Assembly (NCBI GenBank): GCA_020634015.1
Contig: JACKCN010000001.1
Location: forward strand, 789,001-853,000
Length of the DNA: 64,000 nt
From: Candidatus Delongbacteria bacterium
GTDB lineage: Bacteria > CAIWAD01
Direction: 5' to 3'
The translations under genes and the position numbers were made by a program. Under the pieces are notes generated by a model. The model saw only the letters and a list, made by a program, of their open reading frames with translations, searched no databases and was not told the origin of the DNA. This document shows positions 18,729 to 27,939 of this stretch, piece by piece (positions within the stretch are counted from its first letter, which is position 1; the number at the start of each line of letters is the position of its first letter).

Positions 18729-21092
18729 TCAGCGCAGCAACAGCATCTTTTGTGTCAGAACCCGGGATCCGGTCTGCAGACGGGTGACATAGACCCCGCT
18801 GGCCAGTCCAGTGGCATCGAATCGGACCGTGTGTTCACCCGCGGGCAGTTCGCCATCCAGCAAGGTCAGCACGCGCGCGCCCTGCAGGTTGAACACATCC
18901 ACACTCACCGACTGGGTTTCGGGCAGCACGAAACGGACCAGAGTGGATGGGTTGAAAGGATTGGGCACATTGGGCAGCAGGGCCAGGCTCGTGGGCAGGC
19001 TCGCACCACCAGTCTCGAGGTTCAGGTCAAGCAGGGCATTCCGTGCATCACGACAGTCCGCGGATACCAGCTCCAGCGCCGACGCGTCTGCGATGGTCAA
19101 CACGATGTCCAGACCATGTACGTCGTCGGGGTTCAGGTGAGCCGCATCCACGGTCCAGCCGGAAGCCGAAGGTGTCACGAAAACCACACCCTGATCACAG
19201 CGGGCACTCACGTACCGTCCTTGCCCGCGCAGGTCCAGACTGGCAGCCAGAACCTGCGAATCCAGATGCAGGCGCACCGTATTCCCTGTCTGCGCCAGTT
19301 CCACCGTCCCGGAAGAGGCCACAAGGGCATCCTTGCCCGGACGCGAGCCGGGGAATGTGGTCAGGGGACTGGCACAACCGACCCGGTAGTTGATGGCGAA
19401 GATCACCAGGTCTTCGAAACCGATCTGGCCGTCCGGCATGGGCAGCCCGAAGGCCGTGAAGTCACTGGTGGGGGCCACATCCAGCTCGCTGGAGGCCGGG
19501 ACGGTCGGCGTGTTGTAGTACATCGACATCAGCCCCAGATCATCTCCACAGACGGTACCGGAGTAGGGCATCGCCCAGTCACCCAGGAAGTAGTTCGTGG
19601 CCGACGCGATGGACCCATTGACGGTTCCGTTGGCGCAGTCAAAGGCCACCAGCCGATAGTCGTAGACACCGCGAGTGGCAAAATCGTCGCTGCCGAAATC
19701 ATCCAGCCAACTGGTCACGGCCGGGCCCACGCTGGTTACGGAGTCCACGGGACTCAGCTGGGGAGTCAGGCCCGGAGCGTAGGGATAGGGGTAGGTCGGA
19801 CGCTTGACACGGTAGATTGAATAACCATCGTGTCCGGAGGTGGCGGCCCAGCTCAGCAGTACCGCGTGGTCGCGGGGTTGGGCCAGCAGGCTGTTCACCG
19901 GCTCGGGCAGGGTATTGTCCACGAAGAAGGCCCAGTCGGCCAGCGGACTGGCATTGCAGGAGGCATCCACCGAGCGGAACTCCACCGTGTGGGCTCCGTC
20001 GGCCACTCCCGTCAGGTCCACGAAGAAGGGCACGGGGCCATAACTGGTGCCACTGACGGGCAGCAAAGTATCCTGCCAGGGATCGCTGTCCAGGCGCCAC
20101 TCGATGGCGCTGAGCCCCACCGGATCGGTGGCGCTCAGGTCCACCGTGAAGCCCGCATCCGTCTGGCAGGTCAGCTCGGGGACATCGTCCAGGGTGATCG
20201 TGGGCAGCACCGCATCGATGAGCAGGTCGTCCCCCGGCCCGAACCAGGCCACCAGATTCGTGTTCACCGGCTTGCGCAGGACCACCTCACTGATGAAGAC
20301 CTCGTTGGGCGGCAGATCCGCGATGGCATCGAAGAGAACGCGGAAGAGCGGCCCTGTGTGATTGGTGACCGCGCTGAAGAGGGTCATCGAGACTTCCAGT
20401 TGTCCACCGGAGAGGGGGCTGACCTGGAAGGTATGCCCGCCACCGGGGAAATAGATCTGCTGCACGGCGGTGGGCTGCAGTGAGGCAGGGTAGTCCACGA
20501 AAACCGTGTAGTGGAAGTAATCCGGTGCACTGGCAGGGCCACTGCCGCAAAGCTGCCCCAGACTGACCGTGTACTGGGCCTCGGCCATGCAGCCCGGCGC
20601 CAGGCCGACCTGGCTCACATCGAAGGCCCCCGTGAACTGGTCCTGCCCCTGATCGATGCGGCCATCACTCCAACTGGAGGGCCCCACGCTGAAGCTGCTG
20701 CCGGACCAGGTGACCAACAGGCTGGCCTGGAGCACAGCTCCGTCCCAGATCTGGTAGTCGAATGAAAGCGGATCCACCAGATCTCCTGCGAAATGCAGGG
20801 TGAATCCGAGGAAACTTTCAGTGGGGCCATCCGCCGTGACGATGGTCCCGTCGTTGTAACTCTGGCACCAGGCTCCATCGCTGAACACACCGATACCGTC
20901 CAGTCCCATCACGAATCCATCGCCACTGAGTGTGCGCAGTTGAATGTGATCGAAGTTCCCGGATCCGAACTCGGTGAATGCCTGGGTCCAGCTTCCGGTT
21001 TCCACCGCGGGCCCTTCCACCTGAAGAGCGGACGCAGTCCCGGAGATTCCCAGGATCAGTGTCACGAGCAAGGGCCACTGATTGGCACGCAT
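18729..21092 (-). CDS. Array protein 1: anchor-like payload on cohesin/dockerin-like chassis, sorting domain
   Basis: A 787-residue secreted protein. The ATG at 21092 has AAAGGAA upstream. Domain order: signal peptide (1-23); beta domain of choice-of-anchor type (about 24-160); cohesin-like domain (about 160-290); Ig-like domain (about 292-395, SAIEWRLDSDPW); FN3 (about 395-495); degenerate dockerin-like module (about 497-575). That module has NYFLGDWA, then DVAPTSD, then PDGQIGFEDLVIFAINY. A second cohesin-like beta domain (about 585-690) and the sorting domain (NVPNPFNPSTLVRFVLPE to KMLLLR) follow. The same order recurs in the next four genes upstream. No enzyme motif is visible. It reads into the cohesin-FN3 gene at 18006 after 30 bp. 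Confidence 0.75.
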   Translation of the reverse strand: MRANQWPLLVTLILGISGTASALQVEGPAVETGSWTQAFTEFGSGNFDHIQLRTLSGDGFVMGLDGIGVFSDGAWCQSYNDGTIVTADGPTESFLGFTLHFAGDLVDPLSFDYQIWDGAVLQASLLVTWSGSSFSVGPSSWSDGRIDQGQDQFTGAFDVSQVGLAPGCMAEAQYTVSLGQLCGSGPASAPDYFHYTVFVDYPASLQPTAVQQIYFPGGGHTFQVSPLSGGQLEVSMTLFSAVTNHTGPLFRVLFDAIADLPPNEVFISEVVLRKPVNTNLVAWFGPGDDLLIDAVLPTITLDDVPELTCQTDAGFTVDLSATDPVGLSAIEWRLDSDPWQDTLLPVSGTSYGPVPFFVDLTGVADGAHTVEFRSVDASCNASPLADWAFFVDNTLPEPVNSLLAQPRDHAVLLSWAATSGHDGYSIYRVKRPTYPYPYAPGLTPQLSPVDSVTSVGPAVTSWLDDFGSDDFATRGVYDYRLVAFDCANGTVNGSIASATNYFLGDWAMPYSGTVCGDDLGLMSMYYNTPTVPASSELDVAPTSDFTAFGLPMPDGQIGFEDLVIFAINYRVGCASPLTTFPGSRPGKDALVASSGTVELAQTGNTVRLHLDSQVLAASLDLRGQGRYVSARCDQGVVFVTPSASGWTVDAAHLNPDDVHGLDIVLTIADASALELVSADCRDARNALLDLNLETGGASLPTSLALLPNVPNPFNPSTLVRFVLPETQSVSVDVFNLQGARVLTLLDGELPAGEHTVRFDATGLASGVYVTRLQTGSRVLTQKMLLLR

Positions 21093-21157
21093 GGCCTGAT
21101 TCCTTTGTTGGATGACCGAACACCGTACATGTTCGATCTGTGATCTGCAGCGCAGGT

Positions 21158-21191
21158 GTGGACGCCGGTCCAACGGGCGACCGGCGTCCAC
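21158..21191. repeat. Perfect 13-bp inverted repeat between array genes
   Basis: GTGGACGCCGGTC (21158-21170) pairs perfectly with GACCGGCGTCCAC (21179-21191), loop 8 nt. It lies 9 bp past the stop of the gene ending at 21201. No T-run follows, so it may act as a Rho-dependent or 3'-stabilising hairpin. Confidence 0.65.
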
Positions 21192-21200
21192 CCGCTGAGC

Positions 21201-24200
21201 TTACTTGACCAGCAGCATCTTCTGCATGGCCGTGAAACCGTTCGCCTCGAGGCGGCTGTAGTACAGACCACTGGAGAGGGCGGACGCGTCAAACACCAGA
21301 CTGTGCCAACCGGCGTCCAGGCTGCCGTTCACCAGCAGGGCCACCTGCTGTCCCAGCATGTTGTACACCGCAAGGCGCACCTCACCGGCCACAGGCAGCG
21401 CGAAGCGCAGGGTGGTGGTGGGGTTGAAGGGGTTCGGGAAGTTGGGCTGCAGCTCGTAGGCCACCGGCAGCAGGGCGGGCGGCACATCCACGGTCAGCGA
21501 CAGCGGAGCATTGAATTGATCACGGGCATCCACGCTCACCAGTTCGATGGCGCCACTGCCGGCGAACTCCAGGTTGAGCACGGTGGTGGCATCCAGCAGC
21601 GAGCCCAGGCCCACCGCATCGATCACCAGCTCGCCATTCTCGCTGTAGTGCATCACCGTGCCCGCGGGCAGGCTGGCGTTCAGCAACTGACGCTCGGTGC
21701 GCAGCCGGGCACTGTAGCCCATCGCCTCACCATCGAGCAGCAGGGCCGCACCGGACTCGGTCAACTGCAGCTCCAGCCCGCTGGCTTCGGCAATCAGCAT
21801 GTCCTTGCCGTGCGGGTTGGTGGGGAAACTGGCCAGGGGCGTAGAGCATCCAAGGCGATAGTTGATGGCCAGAATGATCAGGTCTTCGAAGTTGATCCGG
21901 CCATCGGGCCCCGGCAGTCCGAAGGGACCCATGTCGGAGGTGGGTGCCACATCCATCTCGTCCGTGTCACCGTCTTCGAATCCAGCCGTCGCGCCCTGAT
22001 CGGGGTCCAGTCCGTAGTATCCAGAAAGCAGAGTCAGGTCGGGAGTGCACACGAAGCCATCGTAATTGGTGGGCGTGGGAGAAATCTCGTGGAACCAGTC
22101 ACCCAGGAAGTAATTGGTGGCGCTGGCCATGTTGCTTGTCGCATTCGGATTGACACAGTCAACGGCAACCAGTTCATAATCATACACGGCACGGGTCGTG
22201 TAGTCCTCGCTGCCGAAATCATCCGTGTAACTGGTCGCACCCGCGGCGATGTTCACGGATCCCGCGGCCACGTGCGATCCGGCCGGCGGAAGTCCCACAA
22301 ACCCATCCCAGAAGTACGGATAGCCAACTCGCTTGTAGCGATTCAGCACGTAGCCATCATGGCCGCTGCCTGCAGTCCAGGTCAGATCCACGGCGTGCGT
22401 GTTGGGGGTGGCGACCAGGTTGCTGGCGGCCACGGGGGCTGTCGTGTCCAGAATGAATGCCAACGATACCGGGAGGCTCGCGTAGCAGACACTGTCCAGG
22501 TAGCGCACATTGAGAACATGGCCACCATCGGCCAGATCATAGTCACCGGGAGCGAACATGTCCGTCGTGAACGTGCCCAGAGTCATGGTCGGCGACACCC
22601 AGGGACCATCGTCAAAATTGTACTCCACATGATCCAGAGCGATGTTGTCGGCGCCACTGAATGGGACGATGAAGTCCGCATTGTAGACATAGTCACCTGC
22701 GCAGGGGGTACCCGGAAGACTGGCGCTGAGCGTGGGGATCTCACCGTCGACCGTCACACTGGTGTCACCCGAATCGTCGATGGGGATGGAGCCATTGAAT
22801 TTGTCACGCATGACCACATTGGTCACAGCGATGTTCGTTGTGTTGTTGGCGGCGGCGTTGGCCACGGCATCAAATGTCACGCTGAACAGATCCGCCGAAC
22901 CGGACGTCGTTCCCGGGGACACTCCCAGCATGGAGAACGTCACTTCCAGACTGCCCGCGCCATTGTCGAAGGACGCGAAGGTGTTGCTACCGGGATCGTA
23001 GATCTGATCGACCGAATAGACTTCAAGCACCAGCGGGTCGTAACCGATGAATACCGTGCAGGAACGGTAATCGGCAGCACCGTCGATGTGATATGTCAAG
23101 GTCGTCAGCTCAGGACAGGTTCCCGCATCCTCGCCGATGACCAGATCCGAGGCGGTCTGGCTCAGAGAGTAACCCGCGGCAAGGGCGAGGGCCGCCGTAC
23201 ACTCACCACCCTCTTCGGGGTAATGATCACCGCCCGTGTAGATGAATGCACCACTGGCATCCTGGGTGGAGGCAAGCCATGCCGCCGCACTGGCGATTTC
23301 GGTCTGCACACCACTGAAACAGGTCGAAAGTGCCCTGACGGCATATGCCGTGCACTGCCAGTCCTCATCACCGGCATTGCCACCATTCTGGTAGCTGAAG
23401 GCACCGCTTGGAGTCTGGCAACCCAGCAGGGCGTTCTTGAGAGCGGGCACCTCGGCCATGTGCACATTCGCGGTGCAGAAGCTCTCGATCAGGCCCGATA
23501 GCCCCAGGGTATACACCCAGTAGGCACTGTTGCCGTAGCCGGCATCATACCCATCGTTCTGGGCATCAAAGGGCTTGTAGTATCCTGCAGGATTGACAAA
23601 GCTGTCCTGATAGAGAACTTCGGCCATCGCATCGGCATCCGCATCGTAGCCATCGCCTGGATGAAGGGCATGCATTGCCTGGGCGGCCTGGACGTAGGAA
23701 CCGATGTCCCAGGGGATGATGCCATTGTGCCACGTGCCGGATCCGCGACTGACACGGATGTACTCGGCAAGCCCGGCAGCGTCCGTGTACTCGGCGAACC
23801 GGTAGTCCAGTTTGCCTTTGGCGGCGGACGCGTAGGAAGAGTTCCCCGTGAGCACAGCGAACTTCAGCAGAAACAGCACATCGGATGACCTGTTGATGCT
23901 GCTGTTGCCCGCAGCGACCATCGCATCGGCCGCATCGGTCATGGCCGTGAGATACTCGGGCTTGGGATCCAGTTGGTAGGCATTGTACAGCCCCTGGATG
24001 GTCGCGCCATAAATATTGAGCGGGCTGGCGGCTGCCGTGTGGGATGTGCCGTTGGTAACCCAGTCCCAACCCCCATCGTCTGGATCTTCAGGCGTTTCTG
24101 ATCCATCGAAACCATTGCCTGCATTGTCCTCGGTGACATCCGCCTGCATGGCGACCAGATAATCCGCACCCAGCAGGGCAGCCGCCACCGCGCCAGTGTT

Positions 24201-24347
24201 GACGAAGTCCTGAACCTGGGGAACCACCAGATTCTTCTGGATCACACCGCTCAATTCCACTTCCGGACTCACCGGCGGCCGGCCCGCCAGGGTCGTTGTG
24301 GCTGCCAGCAGCAGTCCCACTGCCGAAAGGGTCAGCAAATTCTTCAT
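21201..24347 (-). CDS. Array protein 2: alpha-toroid payload on the shared chassis, sorting domain
   Basis: A 1048-residue secreted protein. GAGGAG precedes two adjacent ATGs; the second, at 24347, has better spacing. After the signal peptide (to TLAG) residues about 35-355 are helical and resemble a prenyltransferase/squalene-cyclase-type (alpha/alpha) toroid. Repeated motifs such as CQTPSGAFSYQNGG and TQDASGAFIYTGGD, each followed by TA-x-AL helices, support this. The chassis follows: cohesin-like (about 400-530), Ig-like (534-630), FN3 (634-740), dockerin-like (742-832, DVAPTSD and PDGRINFEDLIILAINY), second beta domain, sorting domain (NFPNPFNPTTTLRFALP to KMLLVK). Family toroids include terpene cyclases and polysaccharide lyases, but no catalytic DxDD is visible, so activity is unproven. 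Confidence 0.75.
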   Translation of the reverse strand: MKNLLTLSAVGLLLAATTTLAGRPPVSPEVELSGVIQKNLVVPQVQDFVNTGAVAAALLGADYLVAMQADVTEDNAGNGFDGSETPEDPDDGGWDWVTNGTSHTAAASPLNIYGATIQGLYNAYQLDPKPEYLTAMTDAADAMVAAGNSSINRSSDVLFLLKFAVLTGNSSYASAAKGKLDYRFAEYTDAAGLAEYIRVSRGSGTWHNGIIPWDIGSYVQAAQAMHALHPGDGYDADADAMAEVLYQDSFVNPAGYYKPFDAQNDGYDAGYGNSAYWVYTLGLSGLIESFCTANVHMAEVPALKNALLGCQTPSGAFSYQNGGNAGDEDWQCTAYAVRALSTCFSGVQTEIASAAAWLASTQDASGAFIYTGGDHYPEEGGECTAALALAAGYSLSQTASDLVIGEDAGTCPELTTLTYHIDGAADYRSCTVFIGYDPLVLEVYSVDQIYDPGSNTFASFDNGAGSLEVTFSMLGVSPGTTSGSADLFSVTFDAVANAAANNTTNIAVTNVVMRDKFNGSIPIDDSGDTSVTVDGEIPTLSASLPGTPCAGDYVYNADFIVPFSGADNIALDHVEYNFDDGPWVSPTMTLGTFTTDMFAPGDYDLADGGHVLNVRYLDSVCYASLPVSLAFILDTTAPVAASNLVATPNTHAVDLTWTAGSGHDGYVLNRYKRVGYPYFWDGFVGLPPAGSHVAAGSVNIAAGATSYTDDFGSEDYTTRAVYDYELVAVDCVNPNATSNMASATNYFLGDWFHEISPTPTNYDGFVCTPDLTLLSGYYGLDPDQGATAGFEDGDTDEMDVAPTSDMGPFGLPGPDGRINFEDLIILAINYRLGCSTPLASFPTNPHGKDMLIAEASGLELQLTESGAALLLDGEAMGYSARLRTERQLLNASLPAGTVMHYSENGELVIDAVGLGSLLDATTVLNLEFAGSGAIELVSVDARDQFNAPLSLTVDVPPALLPVAYELQPNFPNPFNPTTTLRFALPVAGEVRLAVYNMLGQQVALLVNGSLDAGWHSLVFDASALSSGLYYSRLEANGFTAMQKMLLVK

Positions 24348-24380
24348 CATGACTCCTCTACCCCGCGGGGGGGGATTTGA

Positions 24381-24414
24381 AAAAACAGTCCCCCGCCCCT
24401 TGTGGGCGGGGGAC
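24381..24414 (-). terminator. Strong intrinsic terminator between array genes
   Basis: GTCCCCCGCCC (24388-24398) pairs with GGGCGGGGGAC (24404-24414). On the minus strand it is followed by TGTTTTTTC. It starts 12 bp after the stop of the gene ending at 24426 and isolates it from the next array gene. Confidence 0.88.
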
Positions 24415-24425
24415 ATTCGTTCGAG

Positions 24426-27400
24426 TTACTTGAGCAGCACCATCTTGTGCAGATCCGTGAAGTCGTTGGCTTCCAGGCGGTAGTAATACACGCCGCTGGC
24501 CAGGGACGACCCGTCGAGCACCACGTTGTGCCAGCCGGCATTCAGCTCACCGGACACCAGAGTACGCACCTGCTGGCCGAGCGTGTTGTACACGGTCAGA
24601 CGCACGTTGGCCGCCTCGGGCAGACCGAAGCGCAGGTTGGTGGTGGGATTGAAGGGATTGGGGAAGTTCTGCCCCAGGCTGTAGCTGGTGGGCAGGGCGT
24701 CCACTTCGGGCATGTCCAGCGACAGATCGACAGGCGTGTTGGCCCCATCACGGGCCGCCAGCACCTCCAGGTCCAGGGCATTGCTGTTGGACAGGTTCAG
24801 GCGCAGCACCGCATTCTCGGTGAGCATGCCGCCGTTGCCGGCCACGTCAATCACCCAACCATCGGCCGAGGCGTAGCTCATCACCAGAGCACCGTCGCAG
24901 CTCGCACCCAAGAGGCTCTGACCGGAGTTGATCCGCAGACTGTAGGCCATCAGGCTGCCGTCCAGAGCGATCTCGACCTGGCCATCGGCCACGCTGTTCA
25001 GCACCAGGCTGGAAGCGGATGCGATCAGGGCATCCTTGTGGATCTCGGGACCATCGGCGCCCGTCAGGGGCGAGGTGCAGCCCAGGCTGTAGTTGATGGC
25101 GAAAATCACCAGGTCTTCGAAGTTGATCAGGCCGTCGGGATTCGGAAGGCCGAAAGCCGTGAAGTCCGAAGTGGGAGCCACATCCAGTTCATCCGAATCA
25201 CCGGCTTCCCATGTTCCAACGGTCGCACCAGGATCTGAGGTCGTACCGTAATAGCTGGACAGGGAAATCGTCAGATCCTCCATGCACACGGCACCATTGT
25301 AGCTCCCCGGACCACCGTACCAGTCACCGAGGAAGTAATTGGTCGCACTGGCAAGGTTGCTCAGAAGCGAATCATTGGCGCAGTCGTACACAGACAGTTT
25401 GTAGTCATAGACACCGCGGTCCGTGTAGGTATTGGCGAAGGAGGCATCCGTGTATCCCGTCGAATCCTTGTCGATGACGGCTACGAAATCGAACACGGTG
25501 CCCACCGGAGGCAACCCGTCATTCCCCGACATCGAGACCATGTCATTGTAGTAGGGATAGCTGACTCGTTTGGAGCGATAGAGCTTGTAGCTGTCACTTC
25601 CATTTCCGCCGGACCAGCTCAGACGAACGGCATTGTGGCGGGGAGATGCAGCCAGATTGGTGATGGGTGCTGCTGAAACGGCATCTTTGGTGAAAACCCA
25701 GCTGGCTTCGGTGCTCTCGTAGCACACATCATCCACAAGCTTCACCTGGATCGAATGACTCATGTTGTCTGACAGACCAGACACATCGGCAAGGAAGGAT
25801 CCACCGGTCAGCGGGGAGCCGACGATACCTGTGATTGCATCAATCCAGGTGCCCGTGTTGTCGAAGCGATACTGAACCTTGTCCAGATCCACATTGTCGG
25901 TGGCGTCCACCAGCACGGTGAAATCGCCATCAACGCAGGTGTCCAGCGGGAACTGCGGGAATGTGGCTGCAAAGGCCGGCACAGTATCGTCCACAACCAC
26001 GGTCAGAGGATCGCCCGGCAGGACGGGCACAAGGTCAAAGCCCCCGCCTGCACGCGGAGCGCGGAAATCACTGAATGTGAACTGCACCTGAGCCAACAGG
26101 TCTTCGCTGGCATCGCCCCAGAAGTCCACCTGGAACAGTTCACCCTCGAAGCTGCTGGGTGTCGCCGCGGACTGGGCCCAGCTGACATCGATGGTGCCCC
26201 CGTTGCTGCCGAAACCCGTGGCCGTGGCGAACAGCGAGGGATAGCCGGTTTCATTCAAGGTGATCGAATGCGCATTCAGCGCGGTCGGGAAGGTCATCAT
26301 CACATGGTAGGCGAAGATCGAGCTGCCACCCAGATTGGACAGCTGCACGCTCACTCGGGTGTTGGGCTCGCAGCCCCCATTCGCCACGGAAATGTGAGTC
26401 GGATCCAGGGCAACCATCTCGAGATGTGGGCCATCGGTGAAGTCAACTTCACCCAGACGGCCGTCTTTCAGTTCAATGCTCAGGCCGTCCAGATATCCAT
26501 CGAAGCCATTCCAGTTACTGTCAGTATGAATTGAGAACGCGAGAATCTCCTCACCGGAATAGTCGTGTGCCCAAGGCATGGGTCCGGCAGAAAACTGTTC
26601 AATGGTTCCGAATTGACCCGGAGCACGGGTCTTGTCTTCCAGATACAGCTTCGGTGTTGCCGACGCGGCATTGTCGGTTGACCAAAGACGCCAGACATTG
26701 TCTTCCTGAGTATAGAAGGGTCCACCAGGTCCGTGCATCGGCTGGGCATATATCCGGCTGTTGTACCAGCCGGTTGATATTGGCTTGGTATAGATCTGAA
26801 TCCAGAAATCATCGCCAACCGGAATGCTGTTGGGCTTCTTGGTATGGAAGGAGAAGTTCTTCAGGTCACCGATCGTTACTTCGTGATCCAGTCCGAACAG
26901 ATCATCAAGAGATACGGCAGCGCCATGAAGATTGGGCTTCTCGTCATCACGATAGTAGGTGTAGTAGTTGATCTTGCCGCTCGCCGGTCCCTGCCAGCAG
27001 TCAGCTCCCCAGCCCGTGGGTGCTCCACTGGCCACTCGGGGCAGTTCCTCGTCGGGAACCGCGGGGCTCTGGGTGAATCGGGTGATGCCGTCGGTCATGT
27101 CCACTTCACCGACATCACCATTTTCGAGCGTAATGGTCAAACCATCGATCATACCGTCAAAACCGTTGTAATTGGATGCGGTCTGAATGGAAATCATCAG
27201 CACGGTTTCGGTGCGATAGTCACGCGGAGTCACGGAAGTCCAGGGCACGATGCCATCACTCAGTTGTGACAGCGTCGCATACTCACCCGATGTGGATCTG
27301 AGGGGAGTGAAGTCATAGAACAGCAGCTGATTGTTGGGACCGGAAAGGTCCGTTGTCCAGAAGCGCCAATTATCATCGTCCGAAGTGAACCCTGAGTATC

Positions 27401-27830
27401 CCACATCAGGTTGGGTTTCCAGACGGCTGTTGTACCAACCACCATTTCCCGGGGGAGCAGTGTAGATGACGATAAAGAAATCTTCATTGTCCGGAACTGA
27501 GTCTGCACTCAATTTCTTGGTGTAGAAACTGATTGACTCCAGATCATCCATGGTGATCGGAGTGGGGCCGAACAGATCTGACAGTGTCACGATGGTCCCC
27601 GTGGGAAGATCGCCCTGTCCCACGTGGTAGTTCATCTTGTTGTTGGGTCCAGCAACCGGCCCCTGCCAACATGTGTTCCCCCAGATTCCTCCTGCTCCAT
27701 CATCACTGATTCGGCGGCATTGTTCTTCGTCATATTGGAACGGAACCGCTTCTTGGTGCACAGTCGCAGCCTGGGCAACACCAGCTGCCGTCAAGCCCAG
27801 TGCCAGTACAATTCTCAATCCCCTTTTCAT
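24426..27830 (-). CDS. Array protein 3: duplicated lectin-like payload on the shared chassis, sorting domain
   Basis: A 1134-residue secreted protein. The ATG at 27830 has only a weak AAGGG site. The signal peptide ends near VAQA. Two tandem copies of a roughly 200-residue beta domain follow (about 45-250 and 265-455). Both copies have WG-x-x-CWQGP, DLFG, SFHTKK or SFYTKK, GWYNSR, W-R-W/L-W-T/S-TD, NGFDG and GEVDxTDG. Next come the cohesin-like (467-610), Ig-like (617-715), FN3 (720-828) and dockerin-like (830-923, DVAPTSD and PDGLINFEDLVIFAINY) domains, a second beta domain and the sorting domain (NFPNPFNPTTNLRFGLPE to KMVLLK). The duplicated domain looks like a jelly-roll, possibly carbohydrate- or surface-binding, but I do not recognise its family. 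Confidence 0.75.
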   Translation of the reverse strand: MKRGLRIVLALGLTAAGVAQAATVHQEAVPFQYDEEQCRRISDDGAGGIWGNTCWQGPVAGPNNKMNYHVGQGDLPTGTIVTLSDLFGPTPITMDDLESISFYTKKLSADSVPDNEDFFIVIYTAPPGNGGWYNSRLETQPDVGYSGFTSDDDNWRFWTTDLSGPNNQLLFYDFTPLRSTSGEYATLSQLSDGIVPWTSVTPRDYRTETVLMISIQTASNYNGFDGMIDGLTITLENGDVGEVDMTDGITRFTQSPAVPDEELPRVASGAPTGWGADCWQGPASGKINYYTYYRDDEKPNLHGAAVSLDDLFGLDHEVTIGDLKNFSFHTKKPNSIPVGDDFWIQIYTKPISTGWYNSRIYAQPMHGPGGPFYTQEDNVWRLWSTDNAASATPKLYLEDKTRAPGQFGTIEQFSAGPMPWAHDYSGEEILAFSIHTDSNWNGFDGYLDGLSIELKDGRLGEVDFTDGPHLEMVALDPTHISVANGGCEPNTRVSVQLSNLGGSSIFAYHVMMTFPTALNAHSITLNETGYPSLFATATGFGSNGGTIDVSWAQSAATPSSFEGELFQVDFWGDASEDLLAQVQFTFSDFRAPRAGGGFDLVPVLPGDPLTVVVDDTVPAFAATFPQFPLDTCVDGDFTVLVDATDNVDLDKVQYRFDNTGTWIDAITGIVGSPLTGGSFLADVSGLSDNMSHSIQVKLVDDVCYESTEASWVFTKDAVSAAPITNLAASPRHNAVRLSWSGGNGSDSYKLYRSKRVSYPYYNDMVSMSGNDGLPPVGTVFDFVAVIDKDSTGYTDASFANTYTDRGVYDYKLSVYDCANDSLLSNLASATNYFLGDWYGGPGSYNGAVCMEDLTISLSSYYGTTSDPGATVGTWEAGDSDELDVAPTSDFTAFGLPNPDGLINFEDLVIFAINYSLGCTSPLTGADGPEIHKDALIASASSLVLNSVADGQVEIALDGSLMAYSLRINSGQSLLGASCDGALVMSYASADGWVIDVAGNGGMLTENAVLRLNLSNSNALDLEVLAARDGANTPVDLSLDMPEVDALPTSYSLGQNFPNPFNPTTNLRFGLPEAANVRLTVYNTLGQQVRTLVSGELNAGWHNVVLDGSSLASGVYYYRLEANDFTDLHKMVLLK

Positions 27831-27897
27831 CTTCTGACCCTTTCATCCAGTGTGCGGATCAAGGCGTCCTTCGGGCACTTACCTGAAAGACAGATCC

Positions 27898-27923
27898 GCG
27901 CCCCCCGCAGTTGCGGGGGGCGC
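27898..27923 (-). terminator. GC-rich terminator-like hairpin between array genes
   Basis: GCGCCCCCCGCA (27898-27909) pairs perfectly with TGCGGGGGGCGC (27912-27923). It lies 17 bp past the stop of the 1804-residue array protein. The minus-strand sequence after it has few T residues, so termination may need Rho. Confidence 0.65.
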
Positions 27924-27939
27924 GCACCTTGTTCGTGTG

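Noticed and set aside
21156..23501. Plus-strand open frame of about 780 codons opposite array protein 2
   Set aside because: Antisense shadow with biased His/Gly/Val composition; the minus strand has a full modular protein with signal peptide and sorting domain.
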